Below are positions 39,381 through 50,881 of a stretch of DNA of 64,000 nucleotides, piece after piece. The position numbers and the translations under genes are program-made. How positions within the stretch are numbered: the stretch's first letter is position 1; each line of letters starts with the position of its first letter. A model generated the notes under the pieces. It did no database searches and was not told where the DNA came from. It worked only from the letters and a program-made list of their open reading frames with translations. This stretch comes from Apoderus coryli (taxonomy: Eukaryota > Arthropoda > Insecta > Coleoptera > Attelabidae), in assembly GCA_911728435.2 (NCBI GenBank), contig OU452201.1, positions 19,220,001-19,284,000 of the forward strand, given 5' to 3'.

Positions 39381-40343
39381 GCCTCCCCTCACTTCGACCT
39401 GCAGAAGATCTTTTGTGAATGACTCTAATCTCTGAATTGCCCAGCTATCCCACACTTTTCATGATGATTTCTCTGGGGGCTGAATTCCTTGCCTCGTCGG
39501 GTGTTAGGGTCACCCCTCCAAGGTGTTTTAGCGTCGGGTAAAAACTTGGTTAAGGTCAACAAGGTTGGAACAACGGCTTGTTGGACTTTGCATGATGAGC
39601 GTCCATTGAAAACGAGTTTTAAACGCGAAGGATCAGTTTGAAAAAAATTTTTTGTCAAAGTTTAGCCATAATTCTAGAAAGTTAATGCTAAAATAAAATA
39701 CTTATTAGTTATGAACACATGTTTTTTTAATAATTTTTTTACGTTAAGATGAGTTTCCTCGTTTTCTTGCCCAACCCTGGGGAACACAAAATATATTCTT
39801 AATACTAAACATATATCAAAATTGTATGAGTTTTCATTCTTTAAAAAAGTTCTCGTAAAGGTTCTATTATACTTAAATGTCTGAAAATACATCTCCATTA
39901 CGTGAGGGTATTAGTAAGTGGCCAAATTTCACGTGATGGATTCCTTGAGTGACTATAAGACGAAAAGTCTTATAAACATAGGTCCGATAGGTGTCAAACT
40001 TTTTTTAGCTTTTTTATAAATATCTTAAATCCATTAGCGAATTTTGTTGGAATTTTGCAATGCAGAACGAACGTTAAGGGCTCATTAAGCCGTAACTAGT
40101 TTAAAATTATCAAGTCCAGTTGTGTCCCGGAAGGTACTTTAACCCAAATATTTAAAAAAAAAAATACCCCACAGACTTCTTTGCAATTTTGTATTTTTTC
40201 ATATTAAGCTACTTTTTTTGTTCTTTTTGTATCTTAAGCCGTCACTAGTTTAAAATTATCTAGTCACGGAAGGCCTTTTTTGCAATTTTGTATTTTGTTC
40301 GCATTAAGCAAACAAAAATACAATATATAAAATACAAAAATAA
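39381..40343. repeat. Unclassified repeat fragments
   Basis: About 39425-39660 (minus) reads with PWRGDPNTRRGKEFSPQRN, a peptide I associate with insect repeat sequence, function unknown. At 40087-40117 and 40234-40264 a block taagccg-ac-tagtttaaaat is repeated. A second block, tttgcaattttgtatttt, is repeated at about 40180 and 40278. This is a short degenerate tandem array. Confidence 0.4.
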
Positions 40344-40504
40344 TGTTGTCTCAGAAACATGCCTTAAAGTTTTTTATTATTTCTCAAAAACGGAACAAAA
40401 ATATTAAAAGAATGCTAGAAGTAAATATTCTAGCATTCTTTTAATATTTTTGTTCCGTTTTTGAGAAATAATAAAAAACTTTAAGGCATGTTTCTGAGAC
40501 AACA
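40344..40504. repeat. Perfect 77-bp inverted repeat with 7-nt loop
   Basis: Arms 40344-40420 and 40428-40504 are exact reverse complements (outer ends tgttgtctcag and ctgagacaaca); loop gtaaata. A very stable hairpin. It is either a recent fold-back element or an assembly or replication artefact. Confidence 0.9.
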
Positions 40505-41110
40505 TCTCTTAAGATCTGAAATGTAAGATAATTGTTGTTTTTTTTAAAGTAACCCTTATTTTAATTATTTCAAACTAGAATGATTTACTTAGAGCAAATG
40601 TCCATCATAATAGTAACAATCATAAAACTAAAGCCATTTGATTCTTGACAACGGGAATTCATAGTTCTATAGAAAATTTTAAAACATTAGAATATGATAC
40701 TACACATATTACAAATCGTAATACCGCAAAAAATGGTCTTATTATTTGCAGTAAAAAAAGTTTAACATTCAAATGAAATAAATCGAAATTGAGGAAATTG
40801 ATGAAATTTTCCAAGAACTCTACTTTATAAACTCCATGGAAATTCTCACCAAAAGATTTTCCTGTATATATAGTAGTATAATTATTATTGATTTACTCAA
40901 TCGCTTCTTGACGGCTGATTTATGATTTGATAATCGATGTCAATAGAGCATGACAGTGATTTTGGTTGCTTTGAATCTGACTGAACAATCGCCAAAACGT
41001 TAGCAAATGAAAATTGAAAACTAAACGCAGGATTTATCTAGAATATTTGTACATCTCTTAAGCTCTGAAATGTAAGATAATTGTTGTTGTTTTTTTCAAA
41101 GTAACCCGTA
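40502..41110 (+). repeat. Unknown repeat, first copy, with flanking direct repeats
   Basis: A block acatctcttaag-tctgaaatgtaag occurs at 40502-40556 and again at 41050-41108, flanking a segment (40557-41049) that recurs at 43437-43789. No protein domain recognised. Confidence 0.65.
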
Positions 41111-41734
41111 GTAGTATCAAATATGCCCGCCATTATGCCGATATACTATATACTTAACTCAGCATATCTCAATAAGGCAACAATTCGACAGCTAACAGGC
41201 TAACAGAAATACAAAAATTGAATCACGTATAACAAAATTTGTTTAGGTATATATTATGTTTATTGAGGCAAAAACATGTCGTATCCCGCTTTCGCATTCC
41301 TGTCGGCCAAGCAATAGGACTATTATTCGAAATAATATCGCCAAAAATATTTCTGAGGCCCTCTATCACTCCTCTGCTGGTACTGTCGCTCTTGGCCTGA
41401 ATCGAAACATATATAAATCTTATTATGTAGTTAGAATATAATAATAACCGATTATTATTATTATGTAGTGCATTTGGAGGGACAGAATATGTAATCATTG
41501 ACTATGATTTATTCCTGCAAAAGTAAGAAATATTTATTTTCAAATCGTTTTTCAATCAAAATAAATGGAAAAGGGTTGTCTAAAACACAAAAATAAAAGA
41601 TTTCAGCGTGAGACGTAATTTAAAACTACATTTTAAATTAACTATTATGCTACACCAAACAATAAACCCAAATCTTGTTTGTAAAAGTCTATCTACTATT
41701 TAGTAGATGTGGATTTTCTGTATCCCGGTAATTT
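41111..41734. other. Intergenic, no feature seen
   Basis: AT-rich; short overlapping ORFs at 41223-41498 are not recognised. Confidence 0.4.
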
Positions 41735-42680
41735 ATTTATTTATTTGCATTCAAAACATAACAAACGTACAGATTAAGTTACTAATATCATACATAGCTA
41801 CATAATGAATTGATATGCAGAATGGAATTGAAACAACATACAAAAGTTGTAAGTTCAATCCATAAATTATAAAATTCTATAATCCGTTCGACCAAAAACT
41901 GCACTCAATAGTCATGCTTTTAGCTACAGTATAATAAAACTTGACTACATAAAAAAAAGCTGGAAGAAAAATCTACCTACTCCGAATCCAAGTGTAGATT
42001 CTTGTATATTAACTTGAAATCTGTAAGCTTTAACTTTTTGAAGTCTTCTGTTATGTTATTGTATAATATATAAATATCTTGAATAGTGAGATTTTGTGAG
42101 GTGTTTATGTATGAACATCAGTTATATATTTAATTTTATTGCAGAGGTATGGAGAACGATAATTATGAAATAAAACCAGTGAATGTAGCTTTCTTCGATC
42201 CTGCATAATCAGACACATGAGGTCCCGTTATGTGGGTTCAATTTCTTTGATTTCATACACAAATGTAAGGCGCGATGTCTGAACCTTTTGACTTATGTTT
42301 TTAGCATAACATTCCAGGCACGAGTCCATACACAACATCACAGCAGTTAAAGTAATTTAGGACTAGGCTATTGGTGTTCAGGTAAAATATTGTATTTATT
42401 TACACGCGGACAGAATGTGAAGGTATTTGTTTCTAAAACCTTTGAAAATACTGGAAGAACGCTAATAGGTCTAAGATCATTGAGTTATGCTACTTGTCTG
42501 GAAATTTGCTTTTTTTAGGTTCAAGAATTTATTATATTTGTTATGTATGGTAGAATGTATGTAAGACACAAAAAGATCATATCTGAGTTAATATTATCGG
42601 CCCCAGTGGTTAATGATTTTATACCGAGAATATGATTTTTTAAATCTTCATTTGTAAGAGTACAAAAAACTAAAAAGGTC
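41735..42680 (-). mobile_element. Decayed LINE fragment
   Basis: The minus strand reads NDLRPISVLPVFSKVLE (about 42480-42430), a conserved reverse-transcriptase block, preceded by ILGIKSLTTGADNINSDMI (about 42640-42585). A taaa-type tail is suggested by ttatttatttatttgcat at 41735. Heavily decayed, with stops and deletions between. Confidence 0.5.
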
Positions 42681-43436
42681 CTCGAAATCACACAAAAAGT
42701 TGTTTTAATAAAAAAATAATAAGATTCGGATCACTATGTTGTTTGTTTAAAGAATGGAAGTTAATGTTTCTCTGTTAAGGTCATGTGGATTATTCGAAAT
42801 ATCAGGGATAGTTAACGATGCTTGCTTATTGTGTTTATCCAGCTCTAGTAATGATAATTATGTGTATTGACCCCGATTAAATTCATCGAATTAAATAAAA
42901 TAAAAACCTACTAGTCGTTTAAGATCTGCAGACAAAAATTAAAAATGAACCGTTTCGGTTTTTCTCAATAATCTCAAGAACCACAAAAGATAACTCAAAT
43001 CTTCAGGCAGAATTAAATTTGTAATAAAATTCTCTAAAGCTCGCCTTTATAACCAACCCTATATCATTTTTTCCAAGAGATTAATGTAAGCTAAATCTAG
43101 GACACTGTATGCGTGTCCAGTTGGGAACATTTTGTGGGTTTACCCCCCAAATGGTTGATTCGCAATATGAATTTCTGTAAATAAAAGAACAATAAACAGG
43201 AACTATAGTGAGTAGTATATTATTTTAATTAATTAACTACCCTAATATAAAACGCAGTAAATAATATAAATGTATAATATTAAAATATATAGGTAAGCTA
43301 TGTAGCTCACATTGTCTTTATCACAAAATACATAAAAATAACATCGGAATAATTTTTGGAAAATTCATACTTGATTATATTCTTTTTTTATCAATATTAA
43401 CAAAACTATACAATAGACATATATAAACTCAAAATT
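42681..43436. other. Intergenic, no feature seen
   Basis: AT-rich sequence without recognised content. Confidence 0.4.
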
Positions 43437-43789
43437 ATTTAAAACTAGAATGATTTACTTAGAGCAAATATCCATCAAAATAGTAACAATCATAAAACTA
43501 AAACCATTTGATTCTTGACAACGGGTATTCATAGTTCTATAGAAAATTTTAAAACATTACAATATGATACTACACATATTACAAATCCTAATACCGCAAA
43601 AAATGCTCTTATTATTTGCAGTAAAAAAAAGTTTAACATTCAAATGAAATTAATCGAAATTGAGGAATACCAATCGATGTCAATAGAGTATGCGATTTTG
43701 GTTGCTTTGAATCTGACTGAACAATCGCCAAAACGTTAGCAAATGAAAACTGAAAACTAAACGCAGGATTTCTCTAGAATATTTGTACG
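43437..43789 (+). repeat. Unknown repeat, second copy
   Basis: Nearly identical to 40557-41049 over both ends (aactagaatgatttacttag at the start, aaaacgttagcaaatgaaaa near the end), but missing about 150 bp present in the first copy after attgagga. The 74-codon ORF within it is disrupted in the first copy. It ends just beyond the VAMP7 stop. Confidence 0.7.
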
Positions 43790-43857
43790 AGTCAGTTAAG
43801 TTCCCACGATGTTCGCCAAGAATCAATATTTGGTGTATTTAATAATATTATAGCAAG

Positions 43858-46800
43858 TTACTTCTTACCAACACACCCTTGCCATAACAGCCCTCCACAA
43901 GATATTGATACAATAAAATATACAATAATGATTATTATGATTCCTATTATAAAATATAACTTAACATTTTTCCAGAACATTGCACGAGCCAAATTTCGAC
44001 TGGTTTTTCTAAATGTTATTGACTGAAAAAAAAAAAGATGAGTTATCACTTATTTAACTTGCCGTAGGGCGTTTGCTATCAGAATTGTCACAATACTGTG
44101 GTAATTGATCAAATAGCAACAAAGTTTTTAAATGGATATATGTAAACACTACTACTAAATTTAATATCTCAAGTAACAATTTAAGTATTATTGCGAAAAG
44201 GTTATTTATTTATTTATTTTTATTTATTTATTTACGGGCAAACGCCCATTTTATACAAAATTACAATAAATATAAATAGTTCTACAATAAAACACTTCAA
44301 AGGAATTAGACAATCGAAAAATGTCAAATAAAAATCAATCACAAATAAAATGGATAATAATAATCTACACGATCAATACTTCACTATTATAAAGCAATAT
44401 GGTACAACACAACGTATCAACTATCAAAGAGGTGCCCCCCGGAACCCAAAAAGGTATTTCTCGGGACAAAAAAATCCAGTGTCTCTTCACTGTCATTGGC
44501 GAGACGCATTTAGCGCGCCAAAAATGAATTGCAACCATAATTTGTTCTGGAATGTGTCTGGTGAAACATACTCCTCGTACGCGTTTCACGATATGGAACA
44601 TGAATTCCATCTCTTGCCCAAAAGATCGGGACAATTCAACCTTAAGGTCATACAATAAAATAAAATCATGTCTCTGTCGTCGATCACCCAGCGTGTCAAT
44701 GCCAAGGTAGGACTCTAAGTCGGCATATAATTCAAAACGATTCTCGAAAATCAAGTCTATGTGCAGTTTGTAGGCTAGGTATCTAAGAAATTTGTGCTGT
44801 ACCAGCTCAGGTTATGAAGCCTATTTAATAAAACTCCTAATAAAACTATTTATATTAGATAACCCCTTTAAACCAACAATATAACTTTATAGTTTATATT
44901 GTTTTGAATAAATAAAAAACCGCAAGAAAAATAAATAATAAAGAAATGATTATCCTTCAAAAATTATTTTTTATATTATTGAAATAGTCCATTTTCTTAT
45001 GAGGAGTTTTATTTTTAGGGCTGAATAAATTAAGTCTGCTCCCCACACACAAATATCATATATTTGTATTATCAATAAGCATTTAACCATACATGTTTCG
45101 AGAAACTAGTTCTCATCTTCAGTGGTATGCAATGGGAATTACAGAAAGCTATAATTCATTTGTGAAAAATGGTTATGAGCTAATAGTTTTATTTCTGGAT
45201 CTTGAAACGTAACTACTTAAAAGTCATATTCTAAATCAGGTAGATTGGTATACACAAAAGACTATAAAACTCATTTCTGTTTATTTACTTAGCAAATACT
45301 TATTGGCATTTAAACTGTTACTTATGATGTCAACGGCGAGCCTATAAATTCATATGTTAACTTACCCCTGTATTCAAATTTTCAGCTTTATTAACCAATA
45401 ATTCAAGTCTCTCCCCTCTAGTTGCTATACTATCTGAAAATCATAAATGTATACAATCAGATAACAAAAACTCTTAAACCGCCTCATATGAATTGAACTA
45501 GATTTCTGCTGAGGCAAAGTGGTACCAATGTAAATGTCATGTATTTGAACAATTTTTGAAATTTATGGCTTGAATGCACTTAAGTGGAAGTCTGGAGGAG
45601 GTGAGATGGTTGAGTTTGAAGAATCGCCGCCACTTGCACAGTGCTTGTCTTTATTTTAACGTTTTATATAACAAAACGCCACCATATTTGTACAACAAAA
45701 TCAAGTTTCGAACTAAAGTGCGAAATATTAACATTAGATTTAAGGGAACACTGACTCCACCAACTCATTCCAAAGGATTATTTAAGAGGTCATTTTCGTA
45801 TAACGTCACTCGCATTGTAAATGGTTTGCCAATTAATATCCTGAAATATAAAAGTATTGGGCACTTCAAGAAGAACTTCTCTAAGTATTTATTCAATATC
45901 TAAAGAAGTGTGTGATCGCTCTAACTTGATGTGTGCTCGATTATTATTGAATAATGTGGAAGTATGTTAGAATTTAATATTCTAGATTAAGTTAAGATTT
46001 GTCTTATGTGATTGTCTAATGTTCTTAGGTTAGGTTAGGACAATCTGGGTTAGCTGAACAGGCGGCTCCCTAGTAGTCAGCACTGAATCTCGTCCTTTGG
46101 GGAAAAAATCATCAGCACTGGTTTTTGTTGTATTATATTTATAATTGTTTTTTTTTTGTACTTTGTATCCTCAATAAAGGCTTTTATTATTATTATTATA
46201 TTTCAGACAATGTGTAGTCGAGAGGTACCTACTCTCTTTTGCAAAAGGACTGCGAATGAAGTGGGGAGAGTGACATTTAAATGTCTTGACAGTACACATA
46301 TTATGTGTACTGTCAAGACCGACACATAGCCAATTGCAACAACAATTATATGAGTCGCAATATCGTGACCCTAACTTCTGGACTACACGTTTAAAAAAAT
46401 ATTCACAGCCTTAGGTAAGTGAAATTATCTCTAAACATAATATATTCACTTACCTATATTTTTAACCATAATATCCTTTAACTCATCAAGCTCTCTATGA
46501 ACTTTCGATATTGAATCAACATTTGAAGATTCCGAATAATGTTTCATTTCATTTGCTAACACAATGGAGAATTCTGAATTCATCGAATAGGCAATTGCAG
46601 TATCAATAATTGATCCATACTGTGAATGAAAACGTCGCTTGATTTCATTGAGAAATAGGAAAGCTCTGCTCCTTTCAAATTCCTAACGAACAAATTAATA
46701 AATACATTGAGTTGTAAAAAAATAGGTAAATTTCATTAGTAATAAGGTATGTAATAAATTGAAAACTTACATTATCAGTTATACACATATAAATCACACC

Positions 46801-46974
46801 ACTTTCATTAATGTAATGGAATAAATAATTTCCATGGGAATATGTAAGTTTGTCATCGTGAGAAGGGATCCTAGATATGATTTGTTCAGTGACTTCGACA
46901 AAATTTCCAGCACAACATGCATATTTCGCTAAAATGGTAGTTCCCCTTGACACAACACTGTATAAAAGAGGCAT
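43858..46974 (-). CDS. Vamp7: VAMP7, longin-domain R-SNARE, complete 4-exon coding region
   Basis: Coding exons: 46974-46771, 46682-46454, 45433-45366, 44022-43858 (stop); 666 nt, 221 aa, against 220 for human VAMP7. VAMP7 is a tail-anchored R-SNARE of late endosomes, lysosomes and secretory vesicles. The N-terminal longin domain (about 1-120) contains RGTTILAK, LTYSHGNYLFHY and AYSMNSEF. The SNARE motif (about 122-180) carries the zero-layer Arg in ATRGERLELL, followed by TSRNLARAM, a single membrane segment rich in Ile, and a short Cys/Trp-containing tail. The ATG follows immediately on a good acceptor (ttattttag), so at least one untranslated exon probably lies further upstream. Intron 2 (45434-46453) holds an antisense LINE 3' end; intron 3 (44023-45365) holds LINE-like sequence and a hammerhead-like motif. 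No coding damage is seen. Confidence 0.95.
44208..44760 (-). mobile_element. Probable LINE 3' end in VAMP7 intron 3
   Basis: A taaa microsatellite (plus strand ttatttatttatttttattt at 44208-44234) is followed by a GGC/GCC hairpin (cgggcaaacgccc), a layout seen at LINE 3' ends. The 129-codon minus-strand ORF at 44754-44365 begins in the style of an ORF2 C-terminus (LGIDTLGDRRQRHDFILLYDL-like), but I cannot confirm it. Confidence 0.3.
45087..45128 (-). ncRNA. Hammerhead-like motif in VAMP7 intron 3
   Basis: On the minus strand: ATACCA, CTGAAGA, one extra T, stem GAGAA/TTCTC with a 6-nt loop, GAAA, CATG, TA, then TGGTTA. Stem I pairs for four bases (ACCA with TGGT). All core boxes are in order, but the extra base before stem II is non-canonical. 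Confidence 0.35.
45574..46195 (+). mobile_element. LINE ORF2 C-terminus and 3' end in VAMP7 intron 2
   Basis: Plus strand ORF to 45903 reads RRHLHSACLYFNVLYNKT and FKRSFSYNVTRIVNGLP, aligned with the end of the LINE ORF at 58587-58877. The untranslated tail ends tcaataaaggcttttattat followed by an ATT run near 46195. It is antisense to VAMP7 and strongly 5'-truncated. Confidence 0.75.
46283..46319. repeat. Short palindrome
   Basis: gtcttgacagtacacata is followed almost directly by its reverse complement (18-bp arms, 1-nt spacer). Confidence 0.75.
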
Positions 46975-49120
46975 CTAAAATAATAAATAGATAATATAAC
47001 AGATTTAACGTTATTTAAATATAAAGACCTTTCTATTTTCACCTCAATTCCTGCAAGCCTTTTTGTATTTTGGTATAAATAATAACAGTACTCTGATATG
47101 ATTCACAAGATTAAATTACATATTTTGAACAAATATATTATATTTAGCTATACTTATACAACTTATCTTTTGTATGATGTTTTATTTACAATATAATAGA
47201 TGTTTATTGTCACATAGGTATGAAGAAAATTTGATTTGTTTGGAATATTTATTTTTATTTATCATGCATTGACAGGAGACAGTCAGTCAGAAGTCAGAGA
47301 TAAATATCACTGGTACTCTGGTCACAGTGCAATTATTAGACGTTATCATTGTACGCGAAATATGAGCCATTTTCACTCAGCTGTCTGTCACGAACGGTAC
47401 TTTTACAAATTTTAGTTAGCTGACAAGTTTCCAAATGAGAAGATAATGAAAGTCGCCAATATTATTCTATGAAAGTCGCGAATAGCCGTTACTATTTTAG
47501 TTGCAGAGAAATTGCAATAATAAAACTAGGAATTTTCATTGCCGGATATTATAATAGACCTGTGTCCCGTTGTTGACACGCGGTGTACGGTGTAATAGAT
47601 TTGTTCAAAATTCCGACTGTTTCTGACGCTTGTGAAAACAGCTTAATATGGCCGATTAGCAGGCCAAAAAGGAAAGATGTGGAAAAAACACATAAATGTC
47701 AAATAACGTTAACCTCTAACCTCATAATAAGATATGTGTAAAGATATTTGAACTTTGAATATATATTTTTATTCAAAGGTAAAGACAAAGCAAAGTTAGA
47801 AAACAAATTTTGATGCATATGTAATAGCCATTTTTAGTTCATAATCTTTTTCAGATAAGGGCAAAGATTTATTAGAAATAGTTACCAACAGTTTTGTTAA
47901 ATGGCTTGGTTTGAATGGCGGCGTCAAATATTATATCAGAAACAGTCTCTTCATATATAGTATTTAACTAACAAGGTGGGGCAACGTTTTAGAAGAGTGG
48001 TTCTTTAACTATTGAAAGTTTTACCCATATAATTGTGTCATCTACCGTTAGCGCGAAATCATAGAAAAATGTTAATATTTGTAACGTGAAATAAGGTAAT
48101 TGTTAGTTTATTACATGTATATTATTCAATACTACCTACATTTGTATGGTGACTATGACTATTATACGAATATGACACATGGGATAAAGCGATAAAGACT
48201 CCTGAGCACAAATTTCTCGGACTAATGTGCTACTACCGAACCAAGTAGAGAAAATCCACAATAACTAAAGTACGTTTTTCTAATAGACCTAGTTGTATTT
48301 CGGCATTTAAATGCTTTATATTTTTTTCAACCAATTTTTGGTCCACAATATTCTTATTACAATTGATACTTTTAGTTACATTGTGAATGTTGTAACGTCA
48401 AATTCAAATAAATAGTATTAATCGAACACATCAGCTGAAAACGCTTTAGCCCACTACACCCAGATTAACAAATGACCAATTCAGATTTGCAGGATATTAT
48501 TACCAAAGACAGGCGGCTAGCGGCATTTAGAATTCGCGAAGACACTATCTGTGGCATGCTTTCGCTTTTCTCGCGCGTATTTTTCATAAAATTCGCTAGT
48601 CTTATGAAAACAATGATATTGGAAAATATCTTAATAAATGAGTCATAAATAATAAAAACATACTTTCTTTTGTAATACCTAGTAGCTCAAAAGATGTGAG
48701 AAGCATCAACAAGTTCAGTCAAGTCAAAACGGTCACAAAATTTTCAGCTGATTTTGTTTTTGACAGTGTTTCAACATTTCGTGTTTGTTCTTGAGTATCC
48801 AACGCACTTTCGTCAACTGTTAAACATGAGACATGGTTAGTTATCTAGAAAAGTAATAAAATAATAATTTTGTGTTAATAATAGAATTTGAACATTGTGA
48901 AGATACAGTACTTACTGTATCTTTTCTTCTGTATCTTTTACATAATATACACTTGTATATTATGTAAAAGGATGTGTTTGGCGACATCTAGTTCTCGTTG
49001 GTAGTACGCCGAGTGAACAACAGTTCCTATATCGGCTGCCTGTGAGGTCACTGACCCTGTAAAGCAACTGCCAACACATAGACGCGCCGATACTCCCTTA
49101 AGCGGGACCGCCTATATTTG
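46975..49120. other. 5' flank of VAMP7 and intergenic DNA
   Basis: This must include the VAMP7 promoter and an upstream untranslated exon, because an acceptor abuts the start codon. About 47300-47680 is the least AT-rich stretch nearby. A small palindrome (cttttacataatata and its inverse) lies at about 48935-48970. Confidence 0.35.
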
Positions 49121-49322
49121 AAATGGGCTTGTTTAACAAAACAAGACTTAAATTCCGAGAATTTGTCTGTCAACCACTATACTTTCACCAGACGGCCGTT
49201 TCGTCGATCCACGACTCATCAGTGGTGATCGGTCAGTAGTTGACAGCCAAACTCTCGAAAGTATAGTGGTTGACAGACAAATTCTCGGAATTTAAGTCTT
49301 GTTTTGTTAAACAAGCCCATTT
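49121..49322. repeat. Perfect 66-bp inverted repeat enclosing a ribozyme-like spacer
   Basis: Arms 49121-49186 and 49257-49322 are exact reverse complements (outer end aaatgggcttg, inner end tatactttc). The 70-bp spacer contains the hammerhead core. Its right portion (49229-49256) is a diverged second copy of the inner arm sequence (cagtagttgacag against tagtggttgacag). Probably a small fold-back mobile element; no flanking duplication identified. Confidence 0.9.
49185..49228 (-). ncRNA. Hammerhead ribozyme, type I architecture
   Basis: Minus strand, 5' to 3': stem I strand TCACCA (49228-49223), core CTGATGA (49222-49216), stem II GTCG/CGAC (49215-49212 with 49206-49203) closed by loop TGGAT, core GAAA (49202-49199), minimal stem III cggccg (49198-49193), TC (49192-49191), and the other stem I strand TGGTGA (49190-49185). 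Predicted cleavage follows the C at 49191. Beyond the 6-bp stem I and an internal loop, CTGTCAACTACT upstream can pair with AGTGGTTGACAG downstream (12 bp with one wobble). Every conserved core position is met. Such minimal-stem-III hammerheads are known from Penelope-like elements and retrozymes; activity here is inferred, not shown. Confidence 0.75.
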
Positions 49323-49439
49323 CTTGTATATTATGTTCTACGGGTAGGGGTAAGTCAAGGAACCAGTCTATTTCTCATACTCGCGTCGTCGTTGCGTTCA
49401 CCTCTCAGATGCTTCTTCAAATTTAAGAATAAATGGAAA

Positions 49440-49600
49440 TTACTGGACGCAAGTTAGGGCTGTATGGTGGATGACCAACTTGTTCCCAGCCGAATGATCG
49501 GATCAGTGTATGAGTTTGATTTGCTGTGTGAGGCCTGGCATTGTCATGAAGCAAAACAATACCCGTGCTCAGCATGCCACGCCTTTCTTTTTGATTGCTC
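49440..49600 (-). mobile_element. Mariner transposase fragment
   Basis: Minus strand reads GIVLLHDNARPHTANQT and GWEQVGHPPYSPNLRP, the mariner catalytic block (HDNARPHTA, HPPYSPDLAP). About 55 codons; the rest is missing. Confidence 0.8.
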
Positions 49601-50881
49601 GGCTCAAAGAAATAGTGGGAGTCGATCCATGAATTAAATAAAAATATCTTTGTTAATTTTGTCGACGTTTCCGTAAATCTATACATAACATCCTCAGGAC
49701 AAACTGATACAAAAGTGGACTTAATTTAAAAATACTACAAATTTAAGATCATAAGTAGAATATGCTTCGATGGTGTGGAATTCCTCGGTGATTGTGCACT
49801 GTTATCTTTCCGAAAACGTACAAAAATTTTATTCTACAAGAGACACAATTAGGTACTATCTAAATTTTCTACAAGGTTACAATAATAATAATATCGGAAT
49901 TATTATTCACAATAATTATTGAAAAGAATTTGTGTCAGTACATATAATAAAATAAAACATGATTTTGAGTTTTTTATTTTATTACCTACAATTATGGGTG
50001 TATTACATAGGTGTATATTTGCTGGCTGATGAGAAATTTAGACCAGGTACAATTTATTTAGAATTTTTAAGAGATTTTCACCATAAATAAATCCCTTGAG
50101 AAGGTAAATAAATTTTAGCTTATAGAGTTTTAATTATCTCCTTTTCAGTAAATAAATAATTGTATGTAACTTTTGGATTATTAGTTAACGTTTCTTCTCG
50201 TTGTTTTGTGTTATGGAAACTCTGTACCTACATTATTTTAAGATCATACAGCAATTTAGTTAGTTTTCGATTTTCACCCATTAGTTTAACTATTTTTATA
50301 ATAATCTTACAAACTCAAAAGATAATTTTTAATATTTAAAATCAATCAAACTTGATGATACTCGTATTTAAAATTTCGCAATCAGTGGAAAAAACAAATT
50401 TAAACTAGCATCCTTCTGCTTCATTAATTTTTGCCATGCATAACAAAACCAATAATAATAATTATAACCAAACAGTGTCAGCAGAAAGTTTGCATCAACT
50501 GAGATTTTTTTATTAGCAGCTAATATTAGGTTCAAAAATAGCATTTCTTATTAATATTCGAAAAGTTCCCTTCTAATTAAGTTTTTGGGAAATTTATTTC
50601 TTTAGTTTTGCATTTCCTATCCACAGTTTCACTCTACAATAATTTTCATATTTATTCGAAAATTTTGACCTGGCATACAACATTATTTGATTTTCTTTAT
50701 TCAGACATATTAATACCTCATTTTTGGTTTTTAGATCTACAATATCGATTTAATTTATAATAAACGTAGGTACCTACGTCTTTACTTTTGAACCCTTCAA
50801 AAACAATACAGACCGAGCATTTGTGATTATAGCGAATCTGTAGGCACACATACACATATATGGACACTCTGACGCCCATAC
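49601..50881. other. Intergenic, no feature seen
   Basis: AT-rich, no recognised coding or repeat content. Confidence 0.45.
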
